DNA of 64,000 nucleotides from Albula goreensis (taxonomy: Eukaryota > Chordata > Actinopteri > Albuliformes > Albulidae). The notes beneath the pieces were generated by a model. The model searched no databases. It was not told the DNA's origin and saw only the letters and a list, made by a program, of their open reading frames with translations. Below are positions 11,901-25,526 of the stretch, in pieces. Made by a program: the position numbers and the translations under genes. Where the stretch lies: contig CM040753.1 in assembly GCA_022829145.1 (NCBI GenBank), positions 16,010,884 to 16,074,883 of the forward strand. Reading direction: 5' to 3'. Position 1 is the stretch's first letter. Each line of letters opens with the position of its first letter.

Positions 11901-14850
11901 AGGTAAGTAGTTTACTTATGGCTGGGTTGGGTTTGGGGGAGGGGGCAGATTGAAACGTCGCTTTTTTTCTTCCATTTTTCCCATTTCCCCAGCTTGTTAT
12001 TGAGGACGGCATTAAACTCTTATCATCAATACACCAGATTATGAATAACGCACCAGATCTCACCGAATTAAATGCATTACGCATCGCCATACCACAGAAC
12101 AAAAGAACCATTGTGACAAATATCACATGCAAATAACTGTCAGAAGACAAACCTACCAACCGAGATGGAGAAAACAGCATGTTATATTTTGTCAAGTGTA
12201 GGTAAAGTAAAATAAAGTTGAATAAGATTTATGATATCGCAATTTCCCTTGAAATATATAATTTCAATAAATAACTATAAATATATAGCTTCAAATATAT
12301 ATATATCTTCAAAAACTGCCTACATAAAGTTGTCACATTGTCATCACAGTCAAAGTATAAAAACTGATACCGTACCAGAACTTATGCTGTTTTACAGTTT
12401 GAAATAAAAAGGTTGGCAGATTGTTACCATTTTTAACACATCACAGATATCTTACCCATTCATTTTTACTTTGTAGTGTAAAATGGACTTGTTTTTGTGA
12501 CCAGCCTTGCTTGGGAGATAATTGTGTGCCCTATTAGTAAAGACAAAGTGATCTGTTGAGAATACATGTGCAATCACATGTAAACATGCACACCATTTTT
12601 GAATGTGGTATGTGCCTTACTTTCTCTAGAGGCTGATTGGTCGTTAAGCCATTAATCAGGATAGTATTGAGACAAGTGTGAAATTGTAGAATGATATGAG
12701 CATGATTATATCAGTATGACTAAAGTGTAAAAGATGTAAAGCATTATGGCATGAATGGTTGAAAAAAGATATCAGGAGGTAAACTGAAAAGTAAGCACAA
12801 CATAGGGGAATACAAACTGCAGAATGGCTGTATTTAAAATCAGTTCTGGTGCCTTCATTTTCTGTGTGTGTGTGTGTTAAACGAAATGAAATATTAATGG
12901 CAAAGCTTCAAAGGACAAGTGAAAGTGAACTAAGCTACATTTCCTTCAATATCCCATTTGCATTCAAGAAAACAAACATTCATAGTGAACTCTGTAAGAG
13001 TTGCTGCTTAATGGTTTTGAAAAATTTATTTTGTTAGCTGATGATGTTAATCTTATAGAGAGGCCACACCTACAAGGAGAGAGATTTCCATCATGGATAA
13101 ATGTAACTATTCTTTTTAAATGTTAAGAGCAAATATTTCAGTAGGCCTAAATAAAATGTAAAAACCCAATGACTATCTACTTGTTCTTTTCAGGTATCCT
13201 CCTTTGGCAGCATTTTTATTCAATACACAATACCTTTTCAGACTGTTAGCTTATGTCAGCAAACAATCGATTATGCTGGTGAGCATTAGCTAATAATAGC
13301 AAGCGTTTGCTTTGTTGAAGTCATGTCCCATCTACACCTGCCATCTTTTATGACACATATATGAATTCATGATAAATCTAATGCATGTTACATTTGATAT
13401 CTGTGATCTGATCTACAGATACCAGATATGGATCAGACAAGGGATAGTCTTGTACAGCAAGCTAATATGTAGTACCTCACTTGTGGACTGGCATAGGACA
13501 GCTGTAGGATGACCAATGTTTTACAAGCTGGTACTACACCAGCCTGCAAGTGGTCAGACCATTTAATCACTGTCTTGTTGCCTGATAGTGTTTTTGACTG
13601 AAAGTGGACTGCATTTGTACAGATGTGCAAACTGCTGATTTACTTAATGTTGCCCTGATAGCTGACCATTAGCAAACCTGGTAGTTCAAATTTCACTGGT
13701 ATTGGATCTAAAATGTAATAGTATCTCTGTATATGCCTTCTCCTGTCGCCAACTTTGTACTGGCAGTTAATATCCCAGTGTGTGGAAGTAGCTAGAGACC
13801 TGTTGTAGAAATGGTTGTCAGGCCTGGTGAAACACTGCACACATAAAAAAAATAAAATGTGAGCAACAACATATATCACTTACACAGGGGTCTGATTTAT
13901 TTACTGCAAGAGACGTAAATGTAGGCAGGCTCTGAGATTCGGTGGGCATCACTTTCCAACTAGTACTTGGTTTGCCAGTTTTTATGAACAGGTAGAACAG
14001 TAGCCTGCCAATGGACACTGCACATGGACACTACTCCTCTGTTTGAAAAACAACGACAGACCTGTGGCTGATGGAAAGTCAAATCGATGCTCTTGTGTAC
14101 TGTGGTTACTTCTGCACTCTTTTAACTTTTTCATGGTGGAGATGAGTAATCTGCATTTGCATAGGGTAGATAGGGTCTAGCTTCACCTGGATAAAACATG
14201 AGCATGCTGGTGGGCGGAGGTTAAACATGCATGTGTATCTGTGAGTTTGTGTGTTTGTGGGTGTTTTGTGGCCAGGTGGATGTTTACTGCAGAGAGGAAG
14301 TTCGGTGTCAGCGTGCTGGAGAACTGCAGTGTACTCTAATCTTAACTGGTGCAACCTGAGTTCCACTTCCTCTTCCTCTTCTTTTTGCAGCCAATGAGTG
14401 ACAGAGGTGACAACATACGTGAAATTCATTGAGCAATCTGTTGAGACTCCAAACTTGTGGAATGAGGAATCCACAATGGCCATCAAGGGCAATGCATTCA
14501 TGGATATCATCTTAAACTCAAGGAGAGCTATCAATTAAGCTATGCCAAAAGACCAAGTCCTGTACTCATAAAAGGAGTACTGATCTAGGATCAGGTTTCC
14601 TTTATCCTCTCCTACTTTGAGGAGCTTGATGAACATAGACATAGGGGAGACCAATCAGCCTCTGTATCAACGGGAGGATGGACAGACACAAGCTGCCAAG
14701 TCAGCTTCTGCTCATTGCGTGGCAGCGTAGAGCACAGGCTACACTTCATTTACCACTGTGTGACACCGCAGGCAGCAAAACTGGATAACCAAAAGTGATA
14801 TAACGTGCTTATGCTTTGTTCTGTGACACCATTTAAACCAATTGCCTGAG
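11900..14850. other. Intergenic, no gene seen
   Basis: AT-rich and CpG-poor, including an AT-repeat stretch at about 12245-12312 and a short TG run near 12862-12878. Open frames here are short and resemble no protein I know. Confidence 0.5.
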
Positions 14851-14852
14851 TG

Positions 14853-15060
14853 GCAATGTAGCACGATGATTAGGAAACTGAGCTGGTATTTCAGAGGATG
14901 CAGGATTTATTCCAAGGTGGGGACACCACCACTGGACCAATGAGCAAAGTACTTGATAAGAATTGTTTCAGTAAATTGTATTCATGGTTTACGTGATTCA
15001 AAAATGTGAACTGTGCATATTGCTCTGGATAAGAGGGTCTGATAGATCCTGAAATGTAAA
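14853..15060 (+). repeat. Degenerate tRNA-derived SINE
   Basis: The order of parts is a SINE's. A tRNA-like head has a decayed B box (near 14901-14911). It is followed by 'GAGCAAAGTACTTGATAAG', a core seen in fish SINEs as 'gagcaaggtacttaacctg'. The 3' tail reads 'CTCTGGATAAGAGGGTCTG' (about 15026-15044). Numerous mismatches show that it is old. Family assignment would need a library search. Confidence 0.7.
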
Positions 15061-15496
15061 AGCATTGGCCATGTAAATTGTGATGCAGTCAGAGAGAGGT
15101 TGTGCTTTAAAGCATTGAACACTTGTATATACTGCATGTAGTTCTTGCTAGTAAAGCATTTTTAATTTGAATGTGAAAGAGAAAAGAGATTTAAATGCTG
15201 AAGACAGGATTGTGGTGAAGGTGGTGTTGAAGCCCACACATATGCTGTGCTGGGTATGAAGGACTCAAGAAAGAACAGGGGCTTTCCTCCCTCACTCCCT
15301 ACCCTGGGTGGCTGGGCTCCATCAGCAGTGCGATCTGTTTGCAGCCGGCTCATTTCCTGCCTGCCTAGGTAATGGCTGCTCTGGAAATCCCCTTGCTTTG
15401 CTGTAGCCTGGAGATCACATGACCATGCTGCTTCCTGCTTCCTCACAGCTGTTGCTCCTGCGAACCAGACCATGTCTGCTGCTCTGCCCTCTTTTA

Positions 15497-15665
15497 GGCA
15501 GCAATTTAATGTAATGGTTCATGAGCTGGGTGTTTAAAGCAAAGATTGCAGATTTGGTTCCTAGGTAGGGCCCTGCTGTTGCACACTTGAAGAAGATACT
15601 TGCTGAAAATTGCTGGTAACCTATATAATTAGATGATGTAAAAACTGTAAGTTGCCCTGCTATTT
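15497..15665 (+). repeat. Second degenerate SINE of the same family
   Basis: It follows the same layout as the copy about 450 bp to the left. The head has 'GCAGATTTGGTTCCTAGGTA' as decayed box B, then 'TTGCACACTTGAAGAAGATA' as core, then 'AAACTGTAAGTTGCCCTG' as tail. Both copies have the same orientation. Confidence 0.65.
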
Positions 15666-15699
15666 TATCCACATTTCTGGACCCTATCTGTCTCCCATG

Positions 15700-16390
15700 A
15701 ACAAGAGTGTACCTTAGCATAGTAGCTTAGCACAGGCTTGTAACACATCTGCTACTCAGAAAATAATAGACATTGAGCATTACCTTCAGACCACCACAGG
15801 AAATGCAGTTCTGACACCTAAACCGTGCTCCTCTTGCCCTTAATAGCCATATTCCAGCCCTCAGTGTCCATAAGGACAAATACACCCAAGAGAGGCACTT
15901 GAATCGATTATCAAATTATCAAGAAAAATAAAAAAAATTGTGGTTCCAAATATGTAATTTTTAACTTACACATACAGTTTGGCCTATCTGAAGGCTATAG
16001 ACCTCAGCACTGGGGCAGATGCTTTTGTTTTGTTCCTGACATCACATGGCGACACAGCAAATGTCTGCTTTAGTCTCTGACCTTGAGAGAGGCCATGCAC
16101 AGCCAGGCCAAGCCCTGTAACACTGCAGGCAGTGATGAGGGCGAAAGTGAAAGTGCTGAATATACAAACTCATAGAACACTCTGCAGTTTCACACACGCC
16201 TGCTTTTTTTTTGAAAAAAGGAAAAATAAATAGCATATGAATAATTAGGACTGTCTCATCCCATCTGGTTGTGATTGAGAAAGACGTAACAGTTTAAAGA
16301 GAAGAAAATTCCTGACAGTAAAATAAATTATTTTACTGGATCAAGCTCATTTGGAGGTTTTTTGTTTTGGCTAGTTTTGTAAACAGATTC
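15700..16390. other. Intergenic, no gene seen
   Basis: CpG-poor sequence between the SINE pair and a small CpG-richer block. No feature was recognised. Confidence 0.4.
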
Positions 16391-17450
16391 ATTTAAAAGA
16401 AGTCCGGTCTTTGGGAGCATGTATGCCTCCGCATGCATAGCCATGGACCACTGGGAATTCAAGAACAGCAGCGAAATGCCATCAGATTCCGGTCAGAATG
16501 CCGTGGACACTGCTATTTTTAGGGGGGGAAAAGGGGGAGTCATCATTGCTCTCCTCCTGTGCAGTGTCCGTTTGTCTTTCGTCAAAGATCCTTGCAGCCG
16601 TGCCCTCTGTCGGGGACGGTGGGAGAGGCACCAGGGAGCTGGGGGGACCGATTCTCATTGTTCCAGAGCCGAATCGTCTCCGCCATGCCCCCCCCCACCC
16701 CTTCAGACACGGCGCTGCAGAGCTGTGCTGCCAGGTCTCAGCCCTGTTCCCTTGCTCATTTTTCATTTTTATTTAAATATAGCCCTCTCTCCCCTGCAGC
16801 CTTTCACAGCTTTCCCACAGCCCTCTGACAGGGTTGGAAACCAGCGCTAGGTTTAAAAAATACTACAGCCAAGTTGAGTGGCTGTTTTTTTCTGTCTTAG
16901 GAAATCACAAAATCATAAGTCCTTCCAGGAATGTATACACTAAATTTACAACAACAATACTACTAATAATATTACTACAACCACCACAATACTACCACTA
17001 CTACCATTATTATTCCACTACAACAACTACTTCTATTACTATTCTCACTACTACTACTACTAAATAAACAATAACAAAAAATAATATTGTATATTGTATG
17101 TTATCAATAAAATGTAATTTTTAAGAGTCCCATAGATAGGCCAAAATAGCAGCAGTACATACATGAGATTTAAATAAACAAGCTCTGCAATCGTACAACA
17201 ATACATAAACATATTTGTAAGATTATGCAGTCATGCACTGGGGGTTTTAATGTGCATTATCTCACTGAGAAGTGCAGCAGACACAGAGCAGCTGTGTATA
17301 TCTGTATGGGAAGGTGAGCAGGAAGGATTCGAATGTGACAGACAGCCCATATAAAGCAGCGCTACGCCACGCTGTGCCGCGCCACGCTGTGCCGCGCCAC
17401 GCTCTTCCTGCCCTGCCCTCCCCTCCATCAGCTCCTGTCCTGTGACACTG
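16390..17450. other. Small CpG-richer block with trinucleotide tract
   Basis: About 16420-16720 is GC- and CpG-rich for this window, with overlapping open frames in several frames that look compositional. About 16945-17066 is a degenerate ACT/ATT/ACA trinucleotide tract. At 17365-17403 lies a GC-rich 15-bp tandem repeat. No gene was recognised. Confidence 0.5.
17365..17403 (+). repeat. 15-bp GC-rich tandem repeat, 2.6 copies
   Basis: The unit CGCCACGCTGTGCCG occurs perfectly at 17365-17379 and 17380-17394, then partially at 17395-17403. The absence of divergence between copies suggests a recent expansion. Confidence 0.9.
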
Positions 17451-17565
17451 CATCATAAATTAGGCATGCTGTCCTGCAGGGGGGATCGATGGAGGGAATC
17501 AATGGCGCTGATGTGAGCAAGACTTGACCATTTGACCTTAACTTTGCGCATGTCTGGGCTGTGTG

Positions 17566-17865
17566 TTTGCTGAGTGTGTGTGTGTGTGTGTGTTCTTTTG
17601 AGTGGGTGTCAGCTTGCTTATGTGTGTCTGGGTGTGTGTATGTAGAGTGTGTGTGCATGCGCATCTGTATCTGCATGCGTGTGTGCTCTTCTGAGAGTGT
17701 ATCTGCTTGTTGATGTGTAGAGTGTGTGTGTATGTGTGTGTGCGGCTATGTGTATGAGCTTATTAATGTGTGTCTGTGTTTGTGAGTGTGAATGTATGTG
17801 CATACATGAATGTGCACCTGCATGTGTACATGTGTGTGTGAGTGTATATGTGTGTGAGTATGATT
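17566..17865. repeat. Degenerate TG-rich low-complexity tract
   Basis: About 300 bp dominated by TGTGTG with interruptions. The apparent Cys/Val-rich and His/Thr-rich open frames on both strands are artefacts of this composition. Confidence 0.85.
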
Positions 17866-18840
17866 CCTGCATCTTGACTGTTGCAACCAGGGTGCAAACT
17901 CTTAATGCTGTTAAGAGGTTACATTACACACAAACTCCATGGTGATAACAGAAATGTACAACTGCTAATGACCCGAAGCTCATCCCAGCTCAGGGATGAA
18001 TTTTCTGTGACGTTCATGTAAGGAATTCAAACACACAAAAATGGCAGTCGGACCATTTCAGTCAATTTCCCTCAGGCAGGGCAGGCTTGTAAACAAGCGT
18101 TTGTTATTACATCGCACTGCAGGTTCCGGGGTTAAAGGCCAAGCATTTTTAGCTTTTGAGTGGTGTTTGAAGAAAGAGCAAAAATAGCTATGTTTGGGTG
18201 GGATGTGACAGAAAACCATTTCCTTCCTGTCTGAAATGCTTCGGCTTTCCACCGCAGTTAACTAGGCCGCTGTCTGTCTTGCTGTTTGCTAGATCGCTTA
18301 TCTGAATGCTTAGGCCTGAAGGTTCAGACGGTCTCAATCTGTGAGATGGTTTCTAGCCATGGTGAGCCTGGATTTACAGACTCAGCAATTGTTGTGTAAG
18401 TGCTGAGCAGTGTTCCCCGTGTCTCTATTCCTGCTGAGAAGCACAGCATGGGCTTGTTTCTGTAGATAGTCATAAGAAGATGGTGCACAGACCTCCTGGG
18501 TTTTCATTCTTTGCATTCAGCACTCTGAAACAAAGACAATATCTGGGGCATCTCCCTCAACTCAAATTGGCTACAGGACAACGTCAAAGCCAAAGAATGG
18601 CTTTTACATTTTTACATTTACATGCTATTGTGTTGGGCTGTGGTCTAATTACAGATCTTCCTGCCATTTTTCCAATCAAATTTTTATCATGTTGAGGTAT
18701 TGTGAACTATACAGAAATGCTATTGCTCATATAACTTATTTGATATGGCCATCATGGTATTATTTACTTCGAAAAAGCTCTGGACCAGTATTCAGTCATA
18801 TCTAAAAATTGTCTTGGTAACATGACACAGTATGTTTTAT

Positions 18841-18880
18841 TAAGTGATGTTTAGTGATGTTGAGCGATGTTAAGTGATTC
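18841..18880 (+). repeat. 10-bp tandem repeat, four units
   Basis: Four consecutive decamers read TAAGTGATGT, TTAGTGATGT, TGAGCGATGT and TAAGTGATTC. They are in exact register with one to three changes between units. Confidence 0.85.
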
Positions 18881-19989
18881 TAAAATACCTTGACAACATT
18901 TTCTGCCATTCATGTCCCTTACATTTAGAGTTCACAATTTAGAGTCCCTTACATTAACACAGAGAATTCACTCTGAATGCAATGTATTTTGTTTTGAATT
19001 ACTTGACTCAATGCAGACATGTTAAGAGAACAAACTGAATCTAACTCAATGTCTGATGTTGTACACACTCTGGTGCCTAGGTGGCAGTAATGTGTAGAGG
19101 GTCTCAGAAGACCAGTGCTTCTGTTCAGAATAAAACTGAAGCATATACAAAACGCTGGCTCACTCACACACTCACACTGCTGCACAGGTAAGCACACCTC
19201 TGAAAGAGAAGATGAAGACAGGACTGAAAGGACTATTTTATAAAGGAAACAAACTCCACTGCATGGTTTCTGTCAAAGGTAGGAATTCATGCTTCTCTAG
19301 CTCATCAGATTGAAACATGCTCACTCATACAATTGCTTTTGTTTTCTATTTAGGCATAACATGGTCGTCATCATAAAAATGGCACAGGCCTTTTATGAGT
19401 ATATTCCTATGATTTAATCTTTTTTTACAATACCATGTTCAACTGCAGCATTTAGGTACATGGGACACTGTTAAATTCTTCTTGTTCTGTTGTCATATCA
19501 GTCCGGTTTTTCATAGCACTGCCTGGGTAGACATATTATAGTGCATTATTCCTCTGAATCCAACCGTTTGTATTATATTTAACTGCAATTACAGTCTGCT
19601 ATATTGACATAATTTGAAATAATTTACTAAAACCAAATAACACATATACCAGTTCTAAGTGTTTTATTCCTGCACTGGTGACACAAGCTTAGAAATCTGA
19701 AATATATTTTGAACAGTGAACACAACCTACAGAGGTAAAGTAAAACAAATGACAAATCATGAATACATCATATGCACATACTGTCCCCACTAAAAGTACC
19801 ATCCATACTAAAGGCTATAGGAAAATGTCTATTTCATCCAAAAAGTTAACACCACAGAGGAATTTCCTGTTTTGTTTTCCATTCCACCTAAAGTCATTTA
19901 AAAGTAGCCCTGGGCAACGGGTCAATGTTTTGCTTACTAACAGACAGCTGTGATGAAGCAGGAATTTGTTTTCACTTTGCAGCCTTTAG

Positions 19990-19990
19990 G

Positions 19991-20021
<31 letters not shown>

Positions 20022-20030
20022 TGTGTGTGT
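19990..20030 (+). repeat. (GT)n microsatellite
   Basis: About 20 GT dinucleotides with one TATG interruption. Confidence 0.95.
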
Positions 20031-20754
20031 ACATGTATTTGTGTATTTTTTACAAATAGCTGTCCAGAAGATCATTTATCGTAATCGCTTTCAAAGGTGA
20101 GTGCCTGTGAGCACTTTAAACAGAGAGAGAGGGAGGAGGAACTTGCCCTTGGTTGTATGCTAGCAGGCAAAAATATCCACACACTGTGATTAAACACACA
20201 CAGGCTTTCTCACCACAGCAGGGAGCATTGGCTGCCAGTGGGCAGGCTGAGACAATGGCAACATGGCTATACTGAGAGGACCTTACCATTACAATGACTT
20301 GTCATAGCTAACAGCTTAAATCCTGTTCAACCTATGTAAAATTCCTTTATATATAATGGAAAATGACATTGGAGTAAATAATGCTAAAATAATTAATTCA
20401 TGAATTATAATACTTTCCCAAGACACAGAAAACTGGCCTGGGATCAGTGATGAGACTTGAGTGTTGTAGTACTAACTCACAAATGAGCAGGGCAATCTGG
20501 TCTCATTTCACAACCCTCCTATGTCCCAGAAATCAGGGAATAACTCCATAAATCTCTGATATTGATCTGCTGTGTTTAACACAAAACAGTGCGCATTGAG
20601 CAAAAGCTGGGATAATGCAACCTGATTACAGCAATTCTGTGGGGACAGTTTAGCTCAATCCAGCAGAAAAACACAGATGTTTGAGATTTACTCTTAGAAA
20701 TCTTAACTACTGAAATGTTCTGTATTGGAGAAGTGTGCCTGTGCACATATGCGT

Positions 20755-20905
20755 GTGTGGGTGTGTGAGTGAGTGAGTGATATAGTGAGTGAGTGAGTGT
20801 TTGGCTTTGAGTAAGTTTGGATGTGTATAAGTGTGCATATGTCTTTGAGGGTATTTATCTATATGAGTGAGTGTGTGTGTGTGTCTGTGTGTTTGTGTGG
20901 GGATG
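20755..20905 (+). repeat. TG/GAGT low-complexity tract
   Basis: TGTG runs are mixed with GAGTGAGTGA tetramers (about 20766-20800) and a later (GT) run near 20873-20895. Confidence 0.85.
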
Positions 20906-21358
20906 GGGACTTCTTGTGTTTGTGTGTAGCGCTGTGCTGAGGATTTTGTACAAAATAATTACAAAGAAAAAAACAGGATGAGAGAAAAGAGATCAAAGCA
21001 TGTCATTCTCCTGTACCCAAAGTGATTCCTAAGTCCTGAATGAATTGCCTCAAAAGATGTCAAATCAATCTTTCATGCGTGCACAGCTTGGCTCCCAATG
21101 CCCAGTGCTCATTGTAATTGCCTGAAACAGAAATTCATTAGGCCAGAGGGAAGAGGGAACAGTGGCAGCATTCTGGCCTGCTTGCTCCGCTGAGGGGATG
21201 ATGCAATGGTGACACGTCTGGTAAGAGGCACTCCTCCTCCCGCTCTGGTCACAGCAGACTTCCATTCCCACAATCTCAACTGGGAGAACTGAGTAAAATA
21301 ACAACCAGCTGAAAATACAGCACACTGCCATACAGCTCTCACCACTGGCATGTATGTA

Positions 21359-21379
21359 TGCACACACACACATGCGCAT

Positions 21380-21474
<95 letters not shown>
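21359..21474 (+). repeat. Compound (CA)n(TA)n microsatellite
   Basis: A short CA/TGCGCATG head is followed by an uninterrupted CA run at 21381-21457 and a TA run to 21474. Long His/Thr and Cys/Val open frames across it are not genes. Confidence 0.97.
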
Positions 21475-21499
21475 CAAAAGCATTTACAGACTCTTTCTC

Positions 21500-24350
21500 A
21501 CATACATGTAAACACACAAATACACACCCACACATGGGACTATCCCTCCACAACTCTTCACATGCTCACTTACTACAGCAGGAGCACACACACTCCTCAC
21601 TCAACTATACAATGTGGAACAGTCTTTGTGACAGCCTGAGAGCTACTGCTGCACATTCTGTGTGGGGTGTGTGTTTATCCCTGTTACCTATGAAGAGACC
21701 TGGTGAGTCAGCCGTGTGGCTCTCTGACATTCCTCACCCTGCCTCTACAGTTCAAAGCTGGGCTTTGAAACACCAGTTGTGATGGAGTGTAGGGGGTGTG
21801 ACTGTGGGGGTGTAAACAGCCAGGTCTTGGTTTAGCGTGTAATCCCAGCTAACACAATAGGTTCCTGGACCACTGGGGAAAATTTTGACTAGATACTCAC
21901 TTGATTGTGAGGGCACATCATGATAAAAATGTCCTAAAATATTCTTTGAACACTTAATTGTTCCAAATGAAGTCATAAAAATGTTCTGGGCATGTAACAT
22001 GCAGACTTATGAACAATCCCAGATGGTTATCATGTGGTCATAAAACTTCATATTTGTTCAACATTGCTAAGATTCCTCATAAAACTTTACATGAATGATA
22101 ATCCATAATTTAATTATTTTCCACTGCAAAAACAAAACCAAATAACTTTTCCTTCTATGTCCCTTGTTACATAAGGATACATATCAAGAGGCCTCAAGAA
22201 AAAGGAATAAAAAAATTACATGATTGGAATGTTTACCTGGTTTGGGGAGTAAGCACGCCAGTTGCTTGCCATGCTGATGCCTATGACATCATAACTATTA
22301 GTCATACACTCTATTGTCTCCAATGTTGCATAATCCCTCACAATTTAGCTGATGCTCTTTGTTAACAGATTGATTTGGTCCAGAGGGAAAAGTGGCCCAC
22401 CAACATCCCCTGTCCAAGTACTACCCAAGCCCACACCTTCTTAGCTTCAGGATGGTATGGCGGCTGGCATGCCATCTAATTGCACCAATAAGCTTGCAGG
22501 AAACCTACTCCAGAAAGTCGATGTATGTTTTTCAGATGCTCTGTCAGAGGTTTGTCTGGCTCTGCATCACCCTGGTTTAAGTGACAGCCTGATCAACCCT
22601 CTGGCCTTTCCTTTGCTCCTGGTCCCTCCCAGGTCTTCCTGAGCAGCCTGGCTGCTCTCCAATCCCGCAGCTCACACAGTCAACACAGTTATTTCCTAGC
22701 GCCTTCTGGCTGAAAGCCCTGGCTCTGTTTTGCAAGTTGCCATGTAGATATGACTGCAGAGAGCACATACATGAAAAACCACAGATTTCATAAATGCAGT
22801 GACCCACTGTTCAGCAGTCAGATTCTTCAAATCTAATTACTGAGACATACATATACATACACCTTCTGCCTTATTTGATGAAGCTGAGGACACCACTAAC
22901 TGTATGAGCAATGGAGAGAGAATGGCACGTAGTACAGTATCTTTACAATTTATATACACATGCCATAATACAATTTTTTAGCATGTTTGGTTTGCACTCT
23001 TTACTTGCTTGTTCTATACCAATGACATAATAATTAATATTAAAACTGAAATTAATATTAAAACTTGTATCTCCAACAAGTCCACTTTTCTGCGAAGCTG
23101 AAAAACTGTTCTTATAGCACTGTATCCAACAAGTTTTAATCATGGTGTAGTTTGAATAAACTGTATTAATTACTATAGAACCAATAAAAAACATTTAGTT
23201 TAGTTATGTGGTTTTTATCATGCTGAAAGACAATGCTTAACTGTGTTCCTACAGCAGTTTATAATAAACTACATTATGTTGTGGCTGGTGTGGATGTGAC
23301 CCCCCCCCCCCCCCCCGACACCTTTCCACACAGCAGTGGAGAGAGCCAACAGTGTTTTCAACAGGCCTCACATTTAACTCTATGCTCGTTTGCCTGCAGA
23401 ATGCAAACCCACCAATTACCTCATCAGGTCTCTGCTCTCTCCTGGCTCATACCCCTCCCCCTCCCTTCCCCCACATCCCCTGCTCCCTCACTCAATCTCT
23501 CCCATTCACCCACTCTCTTTTGAAGAGTCGTCAGTCTTCAGCCAAATATCCACCACCCACTTTAAACCATAAATACATTTCAGGGAAAACAAAGGGGATT
23601 CTGGGATTTTGGGTGCACTGGCATTTTGCCATGCCCTGTTTTTTGGGTCCTGACCTGAAACTACCTTAGACACTGACATAGTCTGTGCCTTTCTTTGTTT
23701 GATTTTGTTAATGTGCCGTTGTCTTGTTTAAAGGCAGTGAGCACCCTGACATTACTCTAATGTTTTCCCTGTTCCCACTTAATGCTCAATGCAGTGATTA
23801 GCATATGTTTTCACAGTGAGATGGTCCATTAATCCTTATAAAAAAACCTGTATCTAATCACATGACCATTGTGTCTGAATGGTAATACCACTGCAACATA
23901 TTGCTTTATATCAATCGTATAGTAATGCGACTACACATTGCAAATGGTTACTACCATGGTAAATACCATTATTTTACTATGCATTAATCAAGTTAACATT
24001 TTAAACCACAATCATTTTTATCCAATATTTATCCTCTCTGGTTTGTCATGTTTGGTCTGAATGTTAAATGTCTATAAGTTTAAAAATCTTACATTATACC
24101 AAGTGAAATACAAACTGTCCAGCAAATGCAAGGTCTGAGAGCATTTCTACATACATATAGTTTCTCCCCTGCAGGGATGCATGCTCTGATTTCAGTTATT
24201 TAGTGTGAATCCCAGTGATTCTGCAGGATGTAATTTTTTATGGTAGTAGGAAAAACAGCAGTAATTACAATGAAGACTACCAGCTCAACCCCACCCATAC
24301 TGGCCTTTGTTACACAGAAAGAAGAACCATCAAGTGCACCCACCCAACAA
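21500..24350. other. Intergenic, no gene seen
   Basis: No supported exon. A 17-nt C run lies at 23300-23316 and a pyrimidine-rich stretch at about 23420-23520. Open frames at 22392-22642 and 23233-23669 are short, Pro/Ser-rich where the DNA is pyrimidine-rich, and unfamiliar. Confidence 0.45.
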
Positions 24351-24428
24351 CCACTGCAACCCCCCACCACACACACGTACAGACACATGCGCACGCATAC
24401 ACACACACACACACAATCACAATCAATT

Positions 24429-24518
24429 ACACACACTGACTAACACACATATGGAATGCATCTAAATAATCATTAAGAGCTTGTGCGTGTGTGGGAGTGT
24501 GGGTGTATGTGCATATGG
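24429..24518 (+). repeat. Dispersed CA/TG-flanked repeat, copy A
   Basis: After a CA run the sequence reads CATCTAAATAATCATTAAGA, then GCTTGTG, then a TG-rich end with GGGAGTGTGGGTGTATGT and CATATGG. A second copy lies in the same orientation at 37275-37351. A partial inverted match just downstream (to about 24582) could fold into a hairpin. Confidence 0.75.
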
Positions 24519-24599
24519 TGCATGTGTTTGCATGTATGCCTATGAACACCCCACACACACACAAACATGCAAATATGCATACACTTCCCCCCGTCACCA

Positions 24600-25520
24600 T
24601 CTGGAAAGAGGGTTCATTTTGACTTTACGTCATTAAAAGCACCACAATGTGAGTCTTTAAAGCACAAAAAGGCCTGTTTCACACTGTAGTTGTGTAATTT
24701 ACCACACATTCATTGCTGGCTGTACTCAAATCCTCAAGTTGCCTTTAGCAGCTGCCTCTAGTGTACTCCAACGTTGTTCTGTTATTATGAACAGCAACAA
24801 CACACAGTTATTTAGCACCCTTCACTGAAGTATGCTTAGTAGTAAAATAGTGTAACTATTCACTATTATCTACCACAAAAGCACCAGAAACATTTTAATC
24901 CAAACATCCATTTTTGTTGCAAACAGGATCTATTCCATGCATTGCATTTTATAGTAATGATTCAGATTTTGTGTTCGATGAAAAAAATTATTTAAAAAAA
25001 CCTTGACGGCTTAAAACCCATGTAATGTTCCTGGCTGACTAGTATAGAGCATGCATGCTGACTAAGCCTACCCTCCCACAGAGCTGGATAGCCTGCAGTA
25101 GCTGCGGGGGTGGACAAACAACCTCCCTCAACAACACCTTTTCCACGCTGCACACACATGAACCATGAACATGGTTCCACTTTTACATGAGTAATATCAC
25201 AGCTCCTTCACTGGGATGTGGAATGTCTGCACCCTCACTCTGGGGGTGCAGCGTTGGTCACCCTCGTACATAAACAGACACAGACCTGCACTTTAACTCA
25301 CCCCGCCATGTAGCTCAACCCAGCTGGAAAACAAAACCCCCAGTCATTACGCAGAGCGTCTGGAAGCAGTGGAGCTTGAACATGTGCAGTGTAGAACATC
25401 TCTCTGCCTGTGCCTGCAGGGGATGGTGGCAGCATTTGACCCCGGTTGCAGAGGGCAGCCAAAGTTACCAGTTTGAATGGAGTATGTGGAGGTTATTACA
25501 CATTACATTTGTCTTCTTGG
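24600..25520. other. Intergenic, no gene seen
   Basis: No coding or RNA signal was recognised. Sequence composition is ordinary and CpG-poor. Confidence 0.4.
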
Positions 25521-25526
25521 TTTAGA

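Larger units (their letters stand above)
17900..20740. other. Intergenic, no gene seen
   Basis: No supported exon. It holds a 10-bp tandem repeat at 18841-18880 and a GT microsatellite at about 19990-20030. A short tract at 18608-18622 resembles a TGTAAATGTAAAA SINE tail in reverse. Confidence 0.45.

Noticed and set aside
16419-16850. Overlapping 89-143-codon open frames on both strands
   Set aside because: Several frames are open at once because the stretch is GC-rich; none looks like a known protein.
21065-21782. Open frames of 93-162 codons across the CA microsatellite
   Set aside because: They are Cys/Val or His/Thr dipeptide runs produced by the CA/TG repeat.
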